Source of the DNA: Macquaria australasica
Lineage: Eukaryota > Chordata > Actinopteri > Centrarchiformes > Percichthyidae
DNA: 64,000 nucleotides
Direction: 5' to 3'
Assembly (NCBI GenBank): GCA_005408345.1
Contig: SEMN01000100.1
Coordinates: 1,181,501-1,245,500, forward strand
Shown here: in pieces, positions 35,414 through 48,906 of the stretch
Layout: the number at the start of each line of letters is the position of its first letter
How positions within the stretch are numbered: the stretch's first letter is position 1
Translations under genes and position numbers: made by a program
The notes under the pieces: generated by a model
Database searches by the model: none
Told to the model about the DNA's origin: nothing
What the model saw: the letters and a program-made list of their open reading frames with translations, nothing else

Positions 35414-35825
35414 TGAAAGGCTAAGAAGCAGGAGTCCGACAGAAGAGCGGTGCATGGTTGAACACGACCATTTTGAGCACCAGGATGTCCTCTGATGAGC
35501 AGTCGACATCACATCGTAAATGTTAAACATTTTATTTTGCCTACAGTATCAGCCATAGTTGGCGAATATTTTGCAGATTTGACAAGGTAGTATATTTAGT
35601 ATATTTTGTGGTAAATGCAGTACAGTCAGATTTTCGTTGACTTAAAAGATGTAATGGGTCCAATATGTTTTTGTACTGTTCATAATTGCTACTGTGTAGC
35701 AAGCTTTCTGAACCTGTCCCTGCTGTTATTATTTTATTTTAGTGTCTCAGGTTTGTGGGTTTATTATGCGATTCAGCTGTACAGTGAAAAATGTTGGAAT
35801 AAATCTGAAAATGATAGAATATTTT
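35295..35825 (+). other. galnt8: galnt8 3' untranslated region
   Basis: Runs from the stop codon to a poly(A) signal AATAAA at 35798-35803, so cleavage is expected about 15-25 bases later. It includes a (GT)18 tract at 35375-35410. No later signal was needed to explain the end, though further alternative sites cannot be excluded. Confidence 0.6.
35375..35410. repeat. (GT)18 microsatellite in 3' UTR
   Basis: Eighteen uninterrupted GT units 80 bp after the galnt8 stop codon, read directly from the sequence. Confidence 0.95.
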
Positions 35826-35913
35826 CTAAGTGTTAATATTTCGAATATTTGTAATATGTAACAGTAAAATAACTAATGTAACTACTGAGTGCAAGTGCCT
35901 TTTTTCTTTTGCT

Positions 35914-36750
35914 GTTAAAGGCACAATCCGTGATTCAAATCTTAACAAAAAGACTCGCCCTATCTGCTATCAATCCCAAATAGATTTTTGATTGTCAAGA
36001 CTTTCTGATGTGTTACGGTGGCCCTGAGAGTTCAATGCACTGCAACTAAAGAAAAAACAAGCAAAAGCCAACAACACAAATGCAGAATAACAAAATGCAC
36101 TGCAAAGTCAGACAACACAACCAAGTACAGAAATGCTGCAAGTTTCAGAGAAAAAAACAGAACTGTTATGAAACAAAAGAAGTTTTAAGGGCTGAACAAA
36201 AACTAATGAACACACCCGGGCATGCGAGTCCTTGCTGTCGATTGTGGCTCATAATTCAAATGTCACTTTTGACATACACGAGTCTTCACAGTGGCGTAGC
36301 ATGAGCAACACGTTAGCAGTGCAGCAGCTTCAGTGCTCAAGCTGTGTTGACACAGGATGCGTTCAGGCACAGTATGGAGTGTAGGTCATTTGGATTTTGG
36401 CAGAGCTCAGAGCCCAACACGCAATCACTGTAGTACGGAAGAAAATAGCCTTGAAATGTTAAAGTACATTTAATGTTGCATGAGTAAAACGCGACTGATT
36501 AAAATAGAAGCGTATCTGTTCGTCAGACGCGTGTGAGACCGACGACTGAAAAACGCAGCTGAAACGCCTCCTGTTCAAACATGATGTTAGCGCGACACCG
36601 GCTTTGTTAGCCTGTACACTATATACACTACAGATATTTGCTGTGCAATAATATGTGAATCATACAATCAGAATGTTAAAACTGAAATAAACTTAAATTG
36701 GCACACTGCAATGTGTTGAGCTCTCAGAGCCACCATAGATTTGGCCTTTA
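35914..36750. mobile_element. Non-autonomous element with inverted ends next to the galnt8 poly(A) site
   Basis: The left end reads TTAAAGGCACAATCCGTG and, further in, GGTGGCCCTGAGAGTTCA. The right end reads TGAGCTCTCAGAGCCACC and then TTTGGCCTTTAA, its imperfect reverse complement. The interior is not coding. The left end has about 70 bp more than the right. The class is unknown. Confidence 0.55.
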
Positions 36751-38454
36751 AAAGACCTTTTATTGAACAATACAGACTAAAGTGCATGCAATCACACAGC
36801 ATTTAGAAAACACAGAGTCATGGAAGCGATGTCGTCGGTTTGTAATGACAAATGCAGGGGCAGAAGTTGAGAAACGGGGCTTCTTTCTGCTCAGACCGTT
36901 ACTGTCACCTGGGGAGGAGACGAGTGGCACAGCCTGTTTTCAAAATGCCAGTTCTCATTAACATCCACATTCAAGCAGAGCTCTGCAAACCATGGCATTA
37001 AATATACATGGAAACCCACTTTCATCAAAAGGACCTTCCTCACTAACACGTCTTAATATATGCAATAAGAGCGCCTCTGCATGCGCAAACTTCTGAATGA
37101 AAGGAATTCAACAAAACCATATTCCCATACACATTACTTACAGCCTCTTTTAGGTGACGTCTCGTCCTGATTTCCTGATGGTGCGCTTTACAAACATTAC
37201 TTTCAGCTTTAAAATGACTCCAGATAGGGAATCTGTGTATGTACATTTGTTTAATATTCTATCATCATACATATATGTATCACCCTTGTTGATTTAGCAC
37301 ATCATCTTGTGTCGCAAAATAACTTGAAAAAGGTTTTTTTTTTAGGTTGGCACAAAGTACACAGCAGAGAATTAAACTCCCTGTAAATCTGGAGTAGGCT
37401 AAATGATACATCCAACTGTGTCCCACAGAGATGGAGCTGTCTCAGCATGAGTCACGTACAATATCTCAGAAAAGTGCTGGCCTGATTTTGATGAAGCCAG
37501 GGTGATAAGATGTCTGTCCTCCCTTTGAGATCCAGCAAAATTACAGTCATCTGCCATGCTATGGGAATTAAATACCGACTTTTAACAAGTACATCTTCTG
37601 CTTCTGTGGAGCAACTGTCATGAAAATTGCATTTATATGAGCAATTCGTCACAGGAGACAGGTTTTTTTTTATGGTGAGTGCTTCTTCAATTTAAACTTT
37701 CCAGAAATATACTGATCTGATTTTGCCTTGTGTGTAACAGACATTTGTAGTAACTATGTGGACCAAAAGAGCAATGTGTATTATTTGTGGGAAACATGAT
37801 GTTTACTGTTGGGTAAAATGAATTACTCCTTGATTCCCAACAGTTTTGTGGTTGTCCTTGTTAAATTGTTTTAATTATTTTTGCTTTGCTACACTAAGTG
37901 CAGAGAGCTCCATTGGTGGGACTTTTTAAATTTTGATATACTGTAAACATGCCATTGAAACATTTAGCTATAGTGTAGAAAAGCTGTATGTTGCTCAAGT
38001 GAAGCTTTAGATTACCATATATAAATTACAGTGTAACTATCCAGGACATATCAGTAACGTACTGGGTACCTATACCATGAGAATTATGCAAGTACAAGGG
38101 ATAAAGACATGAGATTAGGTATTAGATTAGTATTTTCTAAATTACTATGCACCTATTTAATAATTAATATCATTACTGGGTAAGAAGACAGGAAAATGGG
38201 TAATATTATTGCGTATGATATTGCAATGAAATTAGTTGTGGTGTGATATATTTTTAAATTATGATTTACCTACTTGTAGTAATGTAGTTTTGGGATCCGA
38301 TGTAAGATCCTTCTGACGACCAAAACTAAACTTACTACCACATGTAGTGTGGCTCCTTTTCATGATGTACTGTAGCTATTGTAAAAGGACATATAGGCTA
38401 AGCCTTTTGGTCCTCTGTGTGTACCTTGTAATTAATTCATATGTAAACAAACGA

Positions 38455-38665
38455 GATATAACATGTTAATTAGTGAGCTTTAGAGGTGCTGGTAGGCTGA
38501 TTTTGTTACTGTTGGGCAGAGCCAAGCTAGCTGTTTCCCCCATTTCCAGTCTTTGTGCTAAGCTAACTTGGTGCTAGCTTCATATTTACAGATATGAGTG
38601 TCTCTTCTAACTCTTGACAAAAAAAAAGCAAATAAGCATATTTCCCAAAATGTCAAACTATTCAT
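38455..38665 (+). repeat. Single arm of the fold-back repeat family
   Basis: Carries GCAGAGCCAAGCTAGCTGTT, TTCCAGTCTTTGTGCTAAGC and AGCATATTTCCCAAAATGTC, matching the right arm of the 1915-2360 repeat. Confidence 0.75.
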
Positions 38666-41260
38666 TAATAACTCACCCCCCACCTCTCTCTCTCTCTCTC
38701 TCCATGTATTTCTGTATCTCTCTCTACCTCTATAATTCATCTCTTTGCCTCTTGTGGAGAAGGCTCTGAGAGGCAACCTATCAAGTCTTGTCATTATTTT
38801 CTGCCCCCCGACACAGAGACATAAAACATTGAGGAATATATTCCTGGCAGAACTCGGGGTGTGTGATCAGGGGAATCAGCTGAGTTTTGAATACCATATG
38901 GCAAAAGGAAGCAGCTTGTCAGATGTGAGCCACAGGTAGCTGAGGGGAAGCTGTCAGTACCGCAGGGCGTATGGGACACACACAGAAACAGAAAGCAGGA
39001 ATAGTCTAAGCAGCTACTTCTCAGTTGAAAATAAACCCTGCCAAAGATGAAATGACTTTTCATTTACAATCTACAGCAAGCCAACAGTGTTAGCGGGGGG
39101 ATGTTTAAGCAGAAAAACAGATTTATCAGAACAATGCATGTGGGTGTGAAATTTGTGTTCGCCACGCAGCCAAAATGCTTCACATGTGGATAAATGTCAC
39201 TGTTAATTGTTTTCTGTGAGAGTGAATTTGAGTTGTAACCGCGTTGCCATGGCTACAAGTCCTAAACTGAATATGCTCAGATATCCCTAGGCATCAGACC
39301 ATAGGTGAGCGTATTAACTAAAAAGACCTGGCAGGATGTAATTGCCCGCAGATGCAGATGTAACTTTAATCTTTGCCCTTTTTATGTTGCGCTTGAATGC
39401 TTCGACCTATGCAAATGAACTGACAAATCTATTTGTTTTTGTGCATATCTGTCCCGCGCTGTAAAAGGGGATAGCGGTGAATAAAGTATTTGCTACAGTG
39501 GAAATGAAGTTTTCCACATCGGGGGACAAATGAAGTGGAGGCCTGACGACATGATGAAAAGGCTGAAAGTGAGGGGCAAGTCATCTCTAACCAGCCAGGC
39601 AGACATGTTTCAGTACAGGAGATTTTCACTGTCACGCAAATAAACAGGTTACTGGTATTGATAATATAGTGTAAAAACATTCACAGAAATTGTCACACAA
39701 TGTATAGAATTTCAAATATAATCACATAAAATCAGATAGATACTTTCAGATACAATCAGTGAATAATAAGTGTACTACTTGCCATGTATTTAAATAGAAC
39801 TCATTAAACACAGTAATGCCAATAATTAAATGTGAAATTGGATTCATGACTACAGACTAATAATGAAATCATGCAGTTTTATACTGTGCACATACAGTCT
39901 ACTTAAAGTTGCTTAACTAATCAATCAATCAATAATCAAGTTACTAATTTAACTTTAAAGCTGCAAGATGCTGTAACATTTTGGTGGCAAAACAAGTTGT
40001 AAACACAACTTTGGCATATTATTATAAAGTTGATATGGAGATTATTTTGACATTAGCAAATCCAGCATCCATCAGTTACGGAGAAGCATCAGCATTCATG
40101 TTTCCGGCCACCTGGCGAATGTTATTTTTCTCTCTCTTTTAGTTCTGTTTTTGGTCTCCACCAATTCCTGAGAGAAATATCTGGCTCTTTAGACGCTAAA
40201 TGCTCCACTATGTTCACCAGTTACTTGCTAATTTCAGCTGTTTAGTGCTGAGCAGGTGGTGCACAGTGGGTTTTTAGAGCTTTTTTGCTGAAACAGCTGC
40301 AGCTGGAGATGATGCTGATGAGAGCGGTGAGAGTGAACCAAAACAGAAAAGGTCCAGACTGGAAAACCAAAACAATGAGCGGAAAGAAGCTGAACTGCAG
40401 AGTCAGGAACTCTGTGGGTTCAGCACTACAGGCGACACATTTCACATTGCACATCTTTTTATTGATTGTTAATATAAAAATATTGATTAGTGCAGCTTTT
40501 AAACCTTTACTTGCATGAATCTGTCAGAAATGATTTTTATTTTATTTTTCCCAGTTCAATACTTCAGATCATTAATAGTCACTTTGTTTTCAGCAGTTGA
40601 AACAATGAGCCTGAATTTGACATATTTCAGCTTTCGGTCAACTGAATCATCAACGCAGATTTTAAAAAGCCACAAGGCCCATTGCCTGAGCAGCTGGGAT
40701 CTCACTATCCTTGAACTACCATTGTTATATTCAATGAGTGTTAACAAGTGAGAGGATGTACATATTGTGACATTTTATCCATTGCAATTCAACTGGCTTT
40801 TGACAGTGATGGATGAGGCTCCGTGAGGAAGCCTATAAATCAGATTAAACTGTGGGTATTGACTATCTGCAGTCTATTTGCTTTTAGCTTTTATTAACTT
40901 CTTACTGAAGTAAAATCTGTCTGCCTCTGTGGAAAGTCTTTGTGAGTTTTATTCCTCTTTTGACACAGGCATCAGCTGCTACTGAATCAATCACTGATGA
41001 TAATCTTGATTTACTTAGTTTAAATAAAAGCTGAGTCAAACCTGCTTTGTAAGCGACAGAGTGAGACTAATTCATGACTGGATGTTCCCCATTACACTTA
41101 CTCTAGAAATCATTTCTCCTAATTCAGGCCCTTGTTTTGGATGTTGGAAATAGATTAAATTACACTGTATGCCATGTTCATTTATAACAGTTGCTAAAAA
41201 CAGCCACCTAGACTTCATTATAAACCAGTACATGATCAATCCCATACTGACTTTGTTTAA

Positions 41261-41460
41261 AGGCCCTGAAAGTTTTTTAATAAGCCTCTCATGGGTGATG
41301 GATAATACTGCAACACAATTTTTTCTGCCAAAGTTAGAACAGTTTCGGTTATTTTACAGAAGAGATTTGTGTATTTCTGTTTTGAAGTGGGCGGGGCTCT
41401 GATTATGTCACGTACTTCTTTGGACCAATCAGAATTTAGCAACATTTGTTGCTAAATTGT
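41261..41460. repeat. TTAA element, truncated copy
   Basis: TTAA at 41257-41260 is followed by AGGCCCTGAAAG. The interior GTGGGCGGGGCTCTGATT and GGACCAATCAGAATTTAGC match the reverse complement of the 28254-28661 element. No right end was found. Confidence 0.5.
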
Positions 41461-41490
41461 TGTTATTTTTCTGTTGATTCTGCAGTTGTT

Positions 41491-41615
<125 letters not shown>

Positions 41616-42524
41616 CACATTTGCCACATCAATACATTTAAACTAAAATCAGTGAATAAACTGGAAGTTTGCAAGTAGATCCTTCAAAAGTTAATCAGAG
41701 CAAATCCAGGAAACCTGTTCAGAGGGTAGAAGTTATGAAAACATTCTGACCTGCTTGTCAAGTCACACAGGAGGGGAGTCAGCATGGGTTAATCAAAATG
41801 TAGTCACATCTCAAAGGGTGATTCAATCTGCGCTTGTCACACAGCACATTATGTTAGAGCACACACATATTTATGGTTCACTTTGCTGTGAGAACAATAG
41901 TCTGCCTTCTGACTGCCCCTGACACCGCTGACCTGACAATTTTCAGACTGTCACTTTCATCTAAATGAGTAGAAAAGGCTGAAGTCCAGGAACTCACATC
42001 GTATACACACTCCAACAATGTCTAATCACTGCAATCTGGATTTAGACTCTGCCCCCCCTCTCCTGCAGCACTGTTGAGAAAGACATCTTGTGAGCATTGG
42101 AGCAAAACTCTATTTCTATTCTCGTCCTCCTGCGCACAGAGCTGCATTTGATACAAGATCCTCCCTAACAGAAGAATTGATCATGAAGGCTTCCACAGCT
42201 AAAGATTTTCCTGGCTCTGTTCTTCCACTGGATTTAGATCTCTCTGAAAGATTTCAGTTTGTCTAAGTAAACACAACGAGCTTTGCGTAGCATATGTATT
42301 ACAGATTTGTGGTTTCATGCAGATTATAGACATCAGAGAGAGTTGTCGCGTCATCAGTTTTTTGGATTCACATGAATCCTGAAGACACGTGACTTCTGTT
42401 ACCTTCAAGCGTGTGATATTCTGAAAGTCTACTCCTGAATGCAGATAAGATTGAGGACACGACTGCTTCCCTGCACCTGTCTCACACAATCTGTCAATCA
42501 ATCTGTCTGTCTACCTTGTTCACT

Positions 42525-43100
42525 GTCTCTGTGTGGAAAATAACATTTACTGAAGCACTGTACTTAAGTACACATTTGAAGTACTTGAGTATTTCCATTT
42601 TATGCTACTTTATGCTTTTACTCCACTACATTTCAGAGGGAAATATTGTGCTTTTTTACTTCACTGCCTATATTTGAAAGCCACAGTTACTAGTTACTTT
42701 TCAGAGTCTTATTTTACATAGAAAATACATTATAAGCATATTTTTAAAAAAAAATACAATGCATTGTTAAAGATTAAACCAGTGGTTTCCAACATTTTTG
42801 GATTGTGACTCCTTACCCCTCCAGACTTATCAGATAGTTTCATTCAAATAACTGTTCGAAATATTGGATGTTTTTGTGAAATATCTAATATTTCACAAAA
42901 ACGCAAAGATTAGAAAAAATCTAAAACAAAGTCATATAAGTTTGTCTAGAAGAACTTTGTTTTTTTCTTCTTTCCTACCCCATGAATGATCTCATGACCC
43001 CTCAGATCTTGTGACTTTATCTTTATCTTGAATGGTGCCTGAACCCTAGCTTGGGAACCACTGGACTATAGTATCTAACTGTATATAACTAACCTAAAAC
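42525..43100. mobile_element. hAT-like element, related to 24585-25329
   Basis: Contains GCACTGTACTTAAGTACAC, TTTTACTCCACTACATTTCA and TACTAGTTACTTTTCAGAG, the reverse-orientation equivalent of the 24.6-kb element. A perfect 15-bp hairpin with a 3-nt loop lies at 42870-42902. Ends and target duplication were not defined. Confidence 0.5.
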
Positions 43101-44014
43101 TAGCTCCACCTTGGCCAACTACAACAATAAAATGCACATTGTTGCAGTATTAACAATCTAATAATCTAATACATAATAATACATCAGTTTTTATTCAATC
43201 AAATGTGAGGATCTGCTGCGGTTCATCATAAAACACTGATATGTGTTGTAGGGAAGAAAAAGGAACCATCTGCATGAGATGAGTCTGAATAACCAGACAA
43301 ATATGTAGCATAGCTTAAGATAAAGAGCAATACTGCATTTGATGTGAAGCATTAGCTCAAGTAAGATAGAAGAAATCCTTTGTATCTTTCATTTGAATCC
43401 CTTTTTAAAGTTATTTTCTTATATGTTATCGTGTGTTTGACGTGCGAAGCTCTGAACAAACATGCTGACCTAGATGCAAAATTAATCATTTCTGGCAAAC
43501 GGCATCTGTCAAGCAGATGGAGAGGAATGATCTAATGGTATGTGCTTTAGAAGGAGAGAGGCTCATTTCTATGGCCACCTGGCTCTGAACTTATCAAGGG
43601 TACACACAACACAATAAGCTCTAATCCTCAGTATATACTGCAGGAGAAAATCCATCAATAGCCTATTTCTGAATGTCCTTACAGAACTCAATTAGATGAG
43701 CCTCGGAAAACAGGTTGCTTGCCATATTGAAACTCAGAAACAGGCTTCTACCTAACAATTTAGTGATATTTACTTTCTGAACCTCCTCTCACCTCACTCT
43801 ACAATGTAATCACGGAAACAGCAACCCCTGACCAGTCGTCTATGGATTATACAGACTTTTAAAAATCCATTTTCTGTTTCACAAATTCACTCACAAAACA
43901 AAGGTTACAAAAAAAAATTTGCTCTTTCATTTCAGATATAGTCATTCTAGGCAAAATAATTCATAACCATTAAGAACACATATTTTTGGAGATAGTATGA
44001 TCTGTACAGAATTA

Positions 44015-44215
44015 AAGGAAAAATCGACATTTTGGGGAAATACACTTCTTGGCTTTCTTGATGAGAAGCTTAATACAACTCAGTAAATATGTACACTAAA
44101 TATAAAGCTGGGCCAGGACACAGTTAGCATAAATTCTGAAAACAGAGGGAAACAGCTAACCTAGCTCTGCCCAAAGGTAACAAAATCCGCCTAAAAGCAC
44201 CTCTAAAGCTCACAT
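44015..44215 (-). repeat. Single arm of the fold-back repeat family
   Basis: CATTTTGGGGAAATACACTT, AACAGAGGGAAACAGCTA and CTCTGCCCAAAGGTAACAAA are the reverse complement of the 38.5-kb copy. Confidence 0.75.
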
Positions 44216-46486
44216 CTTAACACATGATGTCTCATTTGTTTAATCCATACAAAAATTTTAAGTGTAAAAACAACAATTTGCTGTTTTACGGTGGGTTATG
44301 TGCCAGACTATTTCTTGGCTGGGACCAGTAACTTCCTGGAGTCTCTGCTGGTTCCCTGGCAACTGCTCAAACTGTCAAACTCCTCCTTTAAAAGTCAAAC
44401 AGTGTTGTCTTTGCTTGGCCACAACACCCACATGAATCAGCAAGCAGCTAATTTATGAACATAAAAGTTGCCAGAGGAGTGAACAGGAGGCTTACAGGTG
44501 ACAGCTGATGGGTCTAAGTCAGTGACTATAACAAGTGAGGATCCATTAGCGTAACTGTGTGGCGCACAGACGAGGTGAGAGCATGACAGGTTTCTCAGTG
44601 GGGGGAATCAGGGTGAGAGGGAGGTCAGGTCAGATGTAGTGGATGTTGTGTGTTGAAGGTTTGTGCTAATTGGAAAGTGAATGGAGATATGTCAAGAACA
44701 GATTTGTCAGCACATCACTGTGATGGGACACGTTTCTGAAACAAAAAGGGAAGACAGGGTGTAGTATGTACAGCCACGGGGTTCAGACAGAGATCAGCTT
44801 TTGTCGACAGGTTAGATCAGATGCCACCAACAGCTCTGTGTGAAGCAGCCTTTCATTTTTGTCATTGATCTCTTTTTCATTCCCTTTGAACTTTGTTCAG
44901 TGACTCCCACTGCATTAGTTTTACAACTGCAGGTTATTGTTACAATCTCACGGGTAAAAGATGCTCAAACGGCTTAATTGTGGCCTTAGTAAATGTTTTT
45001 GAATGTTGTTACTCATCTCTGTTTCATAATCAGTAGCCTACATTTTAATTTATTTTCTGAAGTTGCTGATCTCACACAAATCCACCACTGAAATGTGCCT
45101 TTGAGCTCTCCTTCATTCGCAGAGGATAGTCCCAGGCTCTAATTGTGCAATTAGCTGCAGCTTTTGTGAAGTAGACACTACATAATCGCAAACAGCACAG
45201 CCAGAAATGGAACAGGAGGCTTTCATGTATCCAAATCCGGCCTTCAGTCTTCATTGTTTTTTGACCGCAGTGAAAATGAATTGTATTTTTAGATCCCCAT
45301 TACGGCTGGATGACATATTCTCATAAATACAAATGTCTCCAAAGTTTACATGACACAAGGTGAAGTAGTTAAATACAGTATTTCGGTTTTCGGTATTCAG
45401 TTTTAAAACTGGCTTTGCTAATAACCACAGTTCTGCTGCCGTGGTATCTTATCTTTACAAAGTCACAAAATGCTGGCTTCAAAGTATCATAGTACTGTAT
45501 GGCAGCACAAAAGCAAACACAGTCAGTATGCAGTTGGAGCCCTTCTCATTTTGTGTCTTTAAAAGGAAAGGGATAAATAACCAGTATTCCTTAATTTGGC
45601 TAAAAAGAATTGCATCATCAATGCCTGTTATCAATCTGTTTAATTGCACATAGGATGTAGGAAACAACATGTAATTACATTGCAGGAATGCAGAATGCAG
45701 ACAAGATATTTTCAAAATACCAGGTGCAAAAGTAAAGGGTGTGTACAGATTGATCATTACCCAGAAAGCAGACACTTTGGATGACTCTCTGGCCTCATTT
45801 ATAAACAGGGCCAGAGAGTCATTTGGGAGAACTCAAAATGGCAAAAGCAAAGCAGAGGGCAGTCCATTAACAATGGCTTCTTTAATATGCTTCTCACTCT
45901 GCCATCCTCAATCAAAACAAATGACCTGAGCGGCATGAGACACAGGGGCGAGCAACTCTGATCTTGTTTTCCTGAATGAAGAGATGAGACAGATTTTTAG
46001 ATGCTGGAACTGTTTGAAATGCTAATGAACTGAGAAAAAAACATGAGGGGAACACCGATAAACACACACGAGCATGTGTACACTATGCACACAAAGTCAC
46101 AAACAGCTGCACACACAAACAAACAAACACAAATACATGAAAAGACACAGGCACAATGCTCTCAGGTACAGTATTTGTTACATGATGGATGGTCAATATT
46201 GTGTACACCACTGTGAGACTGCAGTGACTCCAGAGAGCAGGGCTGTGCTTCAACTTCTACTGTCTCCGGCACCACAAACAGCTGAGCCCTACTCTTTGGC
46301 TTACAGGTAAGTTTGCTCATTTGGGCTGTAGTTGGCACAGTTAGAGGGGTCAGCCGGGTTCATGAACGAGGACAAGAAGAACTGTGTGATTGATAGACCT
46401 GGGGTATGACAGTTTTGCAACTCAAGCACCACGCACCTTGGTATCAGACCTTGGTAGTGAAGAAAGAGCTAAACCACAAATCAAAG

Positions 46487-46800
46487 CTCTTGATTTACCA
46501 GCCGAACCTCGTTACGACCATCACCTATACAAGCACCTCGAATGAGATGCCTCTGAAAGGGAGCTAGTCATACTCTGAGTGACAGGATGAGGAATTTGCA
46601 ATTTCAGGGGACCTTGGCATCCAGCCACTGCTTCTCCACACTGAGATAAGCCAGCTGAAGCAGCTGGAGCTCCAAATAAGAACACCCACTGGTGGAAGGA
46701 GACAACGGGGCAGACTCAGTCGGGACATTGAATTGGGATTATACCTGCCAGTTCTCCTCACTCCACTGTGGCCCTGACCTGGATAAATGGCTAGAAAATG
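46487..46800 (+). mobile_element. LINE 3'-end relic (RTE/Rex-like)
   Basis: In the plus direction it reads GGAAGGAGACAACGGGGCAG, then a GGGATTATACCTGCC and CCTGACCTGGATAAATGG ending. This is a diverged form of the 'RGRPR.RW.DYIS' reverse-transcriptase C-terminus plus 'ACCTGGATAAG' tail common in fish genomes. The frame is broken and only the last part remains. Confidence 0.5.
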
Positions 46801-46930
46801 CACAGATACATATTTTCAGTCACCTCTGTATAACGTCTTTTGTTCAGCATCACTGATTCTCTGTAGTTCAGGCTGCACCAAGTAAGATTTAAATTCACAA
46901 ATGTACCTCTCATTTGAACGAAATTATTAA

Positions 46931-47217
46931 AGGCCCAGGAAAAAGTAACCAAAACTTGGTTATTGCACTTGAGGGATTACTTTATTTTGTTTTGATTGTT
47001 TTCCTCTGTGCTCTTTTTACTGGTGCACAGGGCAAGTTTAGCAATATTTGAATCAAAATGTGATGACAGTTGGCTACTGTCAATCAAAAGTGATCAAACC
47101 ACACTCACACAGTCCTGATGAAGCAGGTCAGCTGAGTTTTTGAGTGCTAAATAATGTTTTATTGCTCACTTTAAATTTCTAAAATTCTTAGGATTTGAAA
47201 TCAAGTTTTTAGGGGCT
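46931..47217. mobile_element. TTAA-flanked non-autonomous element, copy 2
   Basis: TTAA at 46927-46930 and 47218-47221. Ends are AGGCCCAGG at the left and TAGGGGCT at the right. The interior TCACACAGTCCTGATGAAGC is the reverse complement of the 28.3-kb copy. No coding capacity. Confidence 0.5.
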
Positions 47218-48853
47218 TTAAGTAGAACTAAAATGATTAAAAACTCACTCATTTGAGACATTTTACCTTTCATATCCCTTTGCTACCATTCTCTGGATGT
47301 AAAGCAATCACAGACCAAGCACGCTGTTTGAGGATTCCTTCACCGCATGTAATGTGTGATCAAGTAGCAATTAGGCCAAGTGTAGTATGCACATTTAATA
47401 AACATCAACACTTTGAGCTGCTCCCATGTTCACTGGTGAGAGTGAGGATCTAAAATTCAAAAGATAGATCTTGTGTGGAGTATAACCTAAAGGTGCAGGA
47501 ACATAATTACGTTTCAATTGAATTACTGAAACAATGATATATTAAGTGTTGTGTGCATTACAACTTTAAATATAACTGAATTACAACAGTGGTTGGCTCG
47601 TGTTAAACATAGTGCCAGGTGCTAGAATACTGATATATGCAGTCTGTCTAATCTGTTAAAGGCTGCAAACTCTGTGTCATGAATGGGCTGATTGGAAATT
47701 GTCTCCACTGAGACAGAAGCTACGCAGTGGAACAAAGATAAATTTTACCTTTCAGCATGGAGTCACTTAGTGTCAAGTGAGGGTAAAATTGAGATGGATG
47801 AGGATTTCCTTTTTTCAGAATAATACATATTATGAGAAGAACAAGAGACACCATGTTCTTCTTAGTCACCAATTTGCTAATACTGTCCATAATTAGCACG
47901 TTACACTAACATGCCCAACCATAATAGCGTGGTAACATGCTAACTCGGGGGCAAATAAAAGTGGGAAACATTGGAATAATGAGATATATATGATCCCATT
48001 CTCACCTCTATGCCTCCATCTTCCTGTCTACTGCTGCTTTTGGTGAGTAATGATCAGCTCGTTTTCCCACTCTCTTCATCCAGTATCGTGCAGATAAACA
48101 CCTGTTTTTGACAGTTATATTGGATTCTTAATTCAAACTGGAGAGGCTCATTAGAGATTTAATGGAGCACAGCGGACTCAGGGAGACTTGTGAGCTCCTA
48201 ATCGAAGGAGGCTGGTTCAGTCGTAACAGGAAAATGAGGGGGGAGGTGCTGAACCAGCTACAGATTAGGTCGCAGTTTTTTGACCCAACTCCACACAAAA
48301 CACACATTAGGTCATTGGAGGAGTGCAGTAAAACTTCAATGAAAAAGTTGGTCTGTTAGTTATGTCGCTACCATTACTGGAGCCTAAAGCCTTGTGCTCA
48401 TATGAACTATAAATCTCTCCTGACAAAACAATGTTCATGTTGGTTTGCTCTGTGTTTGCTCTCTAGGTATATGGTAGAAATTTAGTAGGCTCCTTCATAA
48501 TAGTGCATTTGTTACAGTGTTGAATACATTTATGGAATTTTTCTTCTGAATATGTTTGGCATCTACATTTCACTGAATATTCATAAGCAAATTGTGCGAG
48601 TAATTAGGATTTCTTCTGGGACAGGATGGAGTAAACATGGAGTTCAACTAAAAGGTTATGCGTAGGTGAGCAATTAGCACAAGTCACCAGCTTAATTACT
48701 CAGATCACATTGCCTTCTTGATGTTGAATTATTATAAAGACACCTTTCATTTGGGGAATTCTAAAAAATATGAAGTTGCAAAAAATTGTTTAGCTTTAAA
48801 GCTAAATAAAGAGAAATTATGTTAAAATATTGTCCCCAAGCCAGCTAGTTGTG

Positions 48854-48856
<3 letters not shown>

Positions 48857-48904
<48 letters not shown>

Positions 48905-48906
48905 TT
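48857..48906. repeat. (TA)15 followed by T20
   Basis: Direct reading: alternating TA at 48857-48886, then an uninterrupted T run to 48906. The T run may be the tail of an old retroposed sequence on the minus strand, or simple-sequence expansion. Confidence 0.9.

Noticed and set aside
42870..42902. Perfect 15-bp hairpin with 3-nt loop
   Set aside because: It is internal to a dispersed hAT-like repeat and AT-rich, so it is not reported as an independent finding.
46074..46310. 78-codon plus frame with His/Lys-rich start
   Set aside because: It arises from a CACACAAA-type simple sequence; no homology or splice signals.
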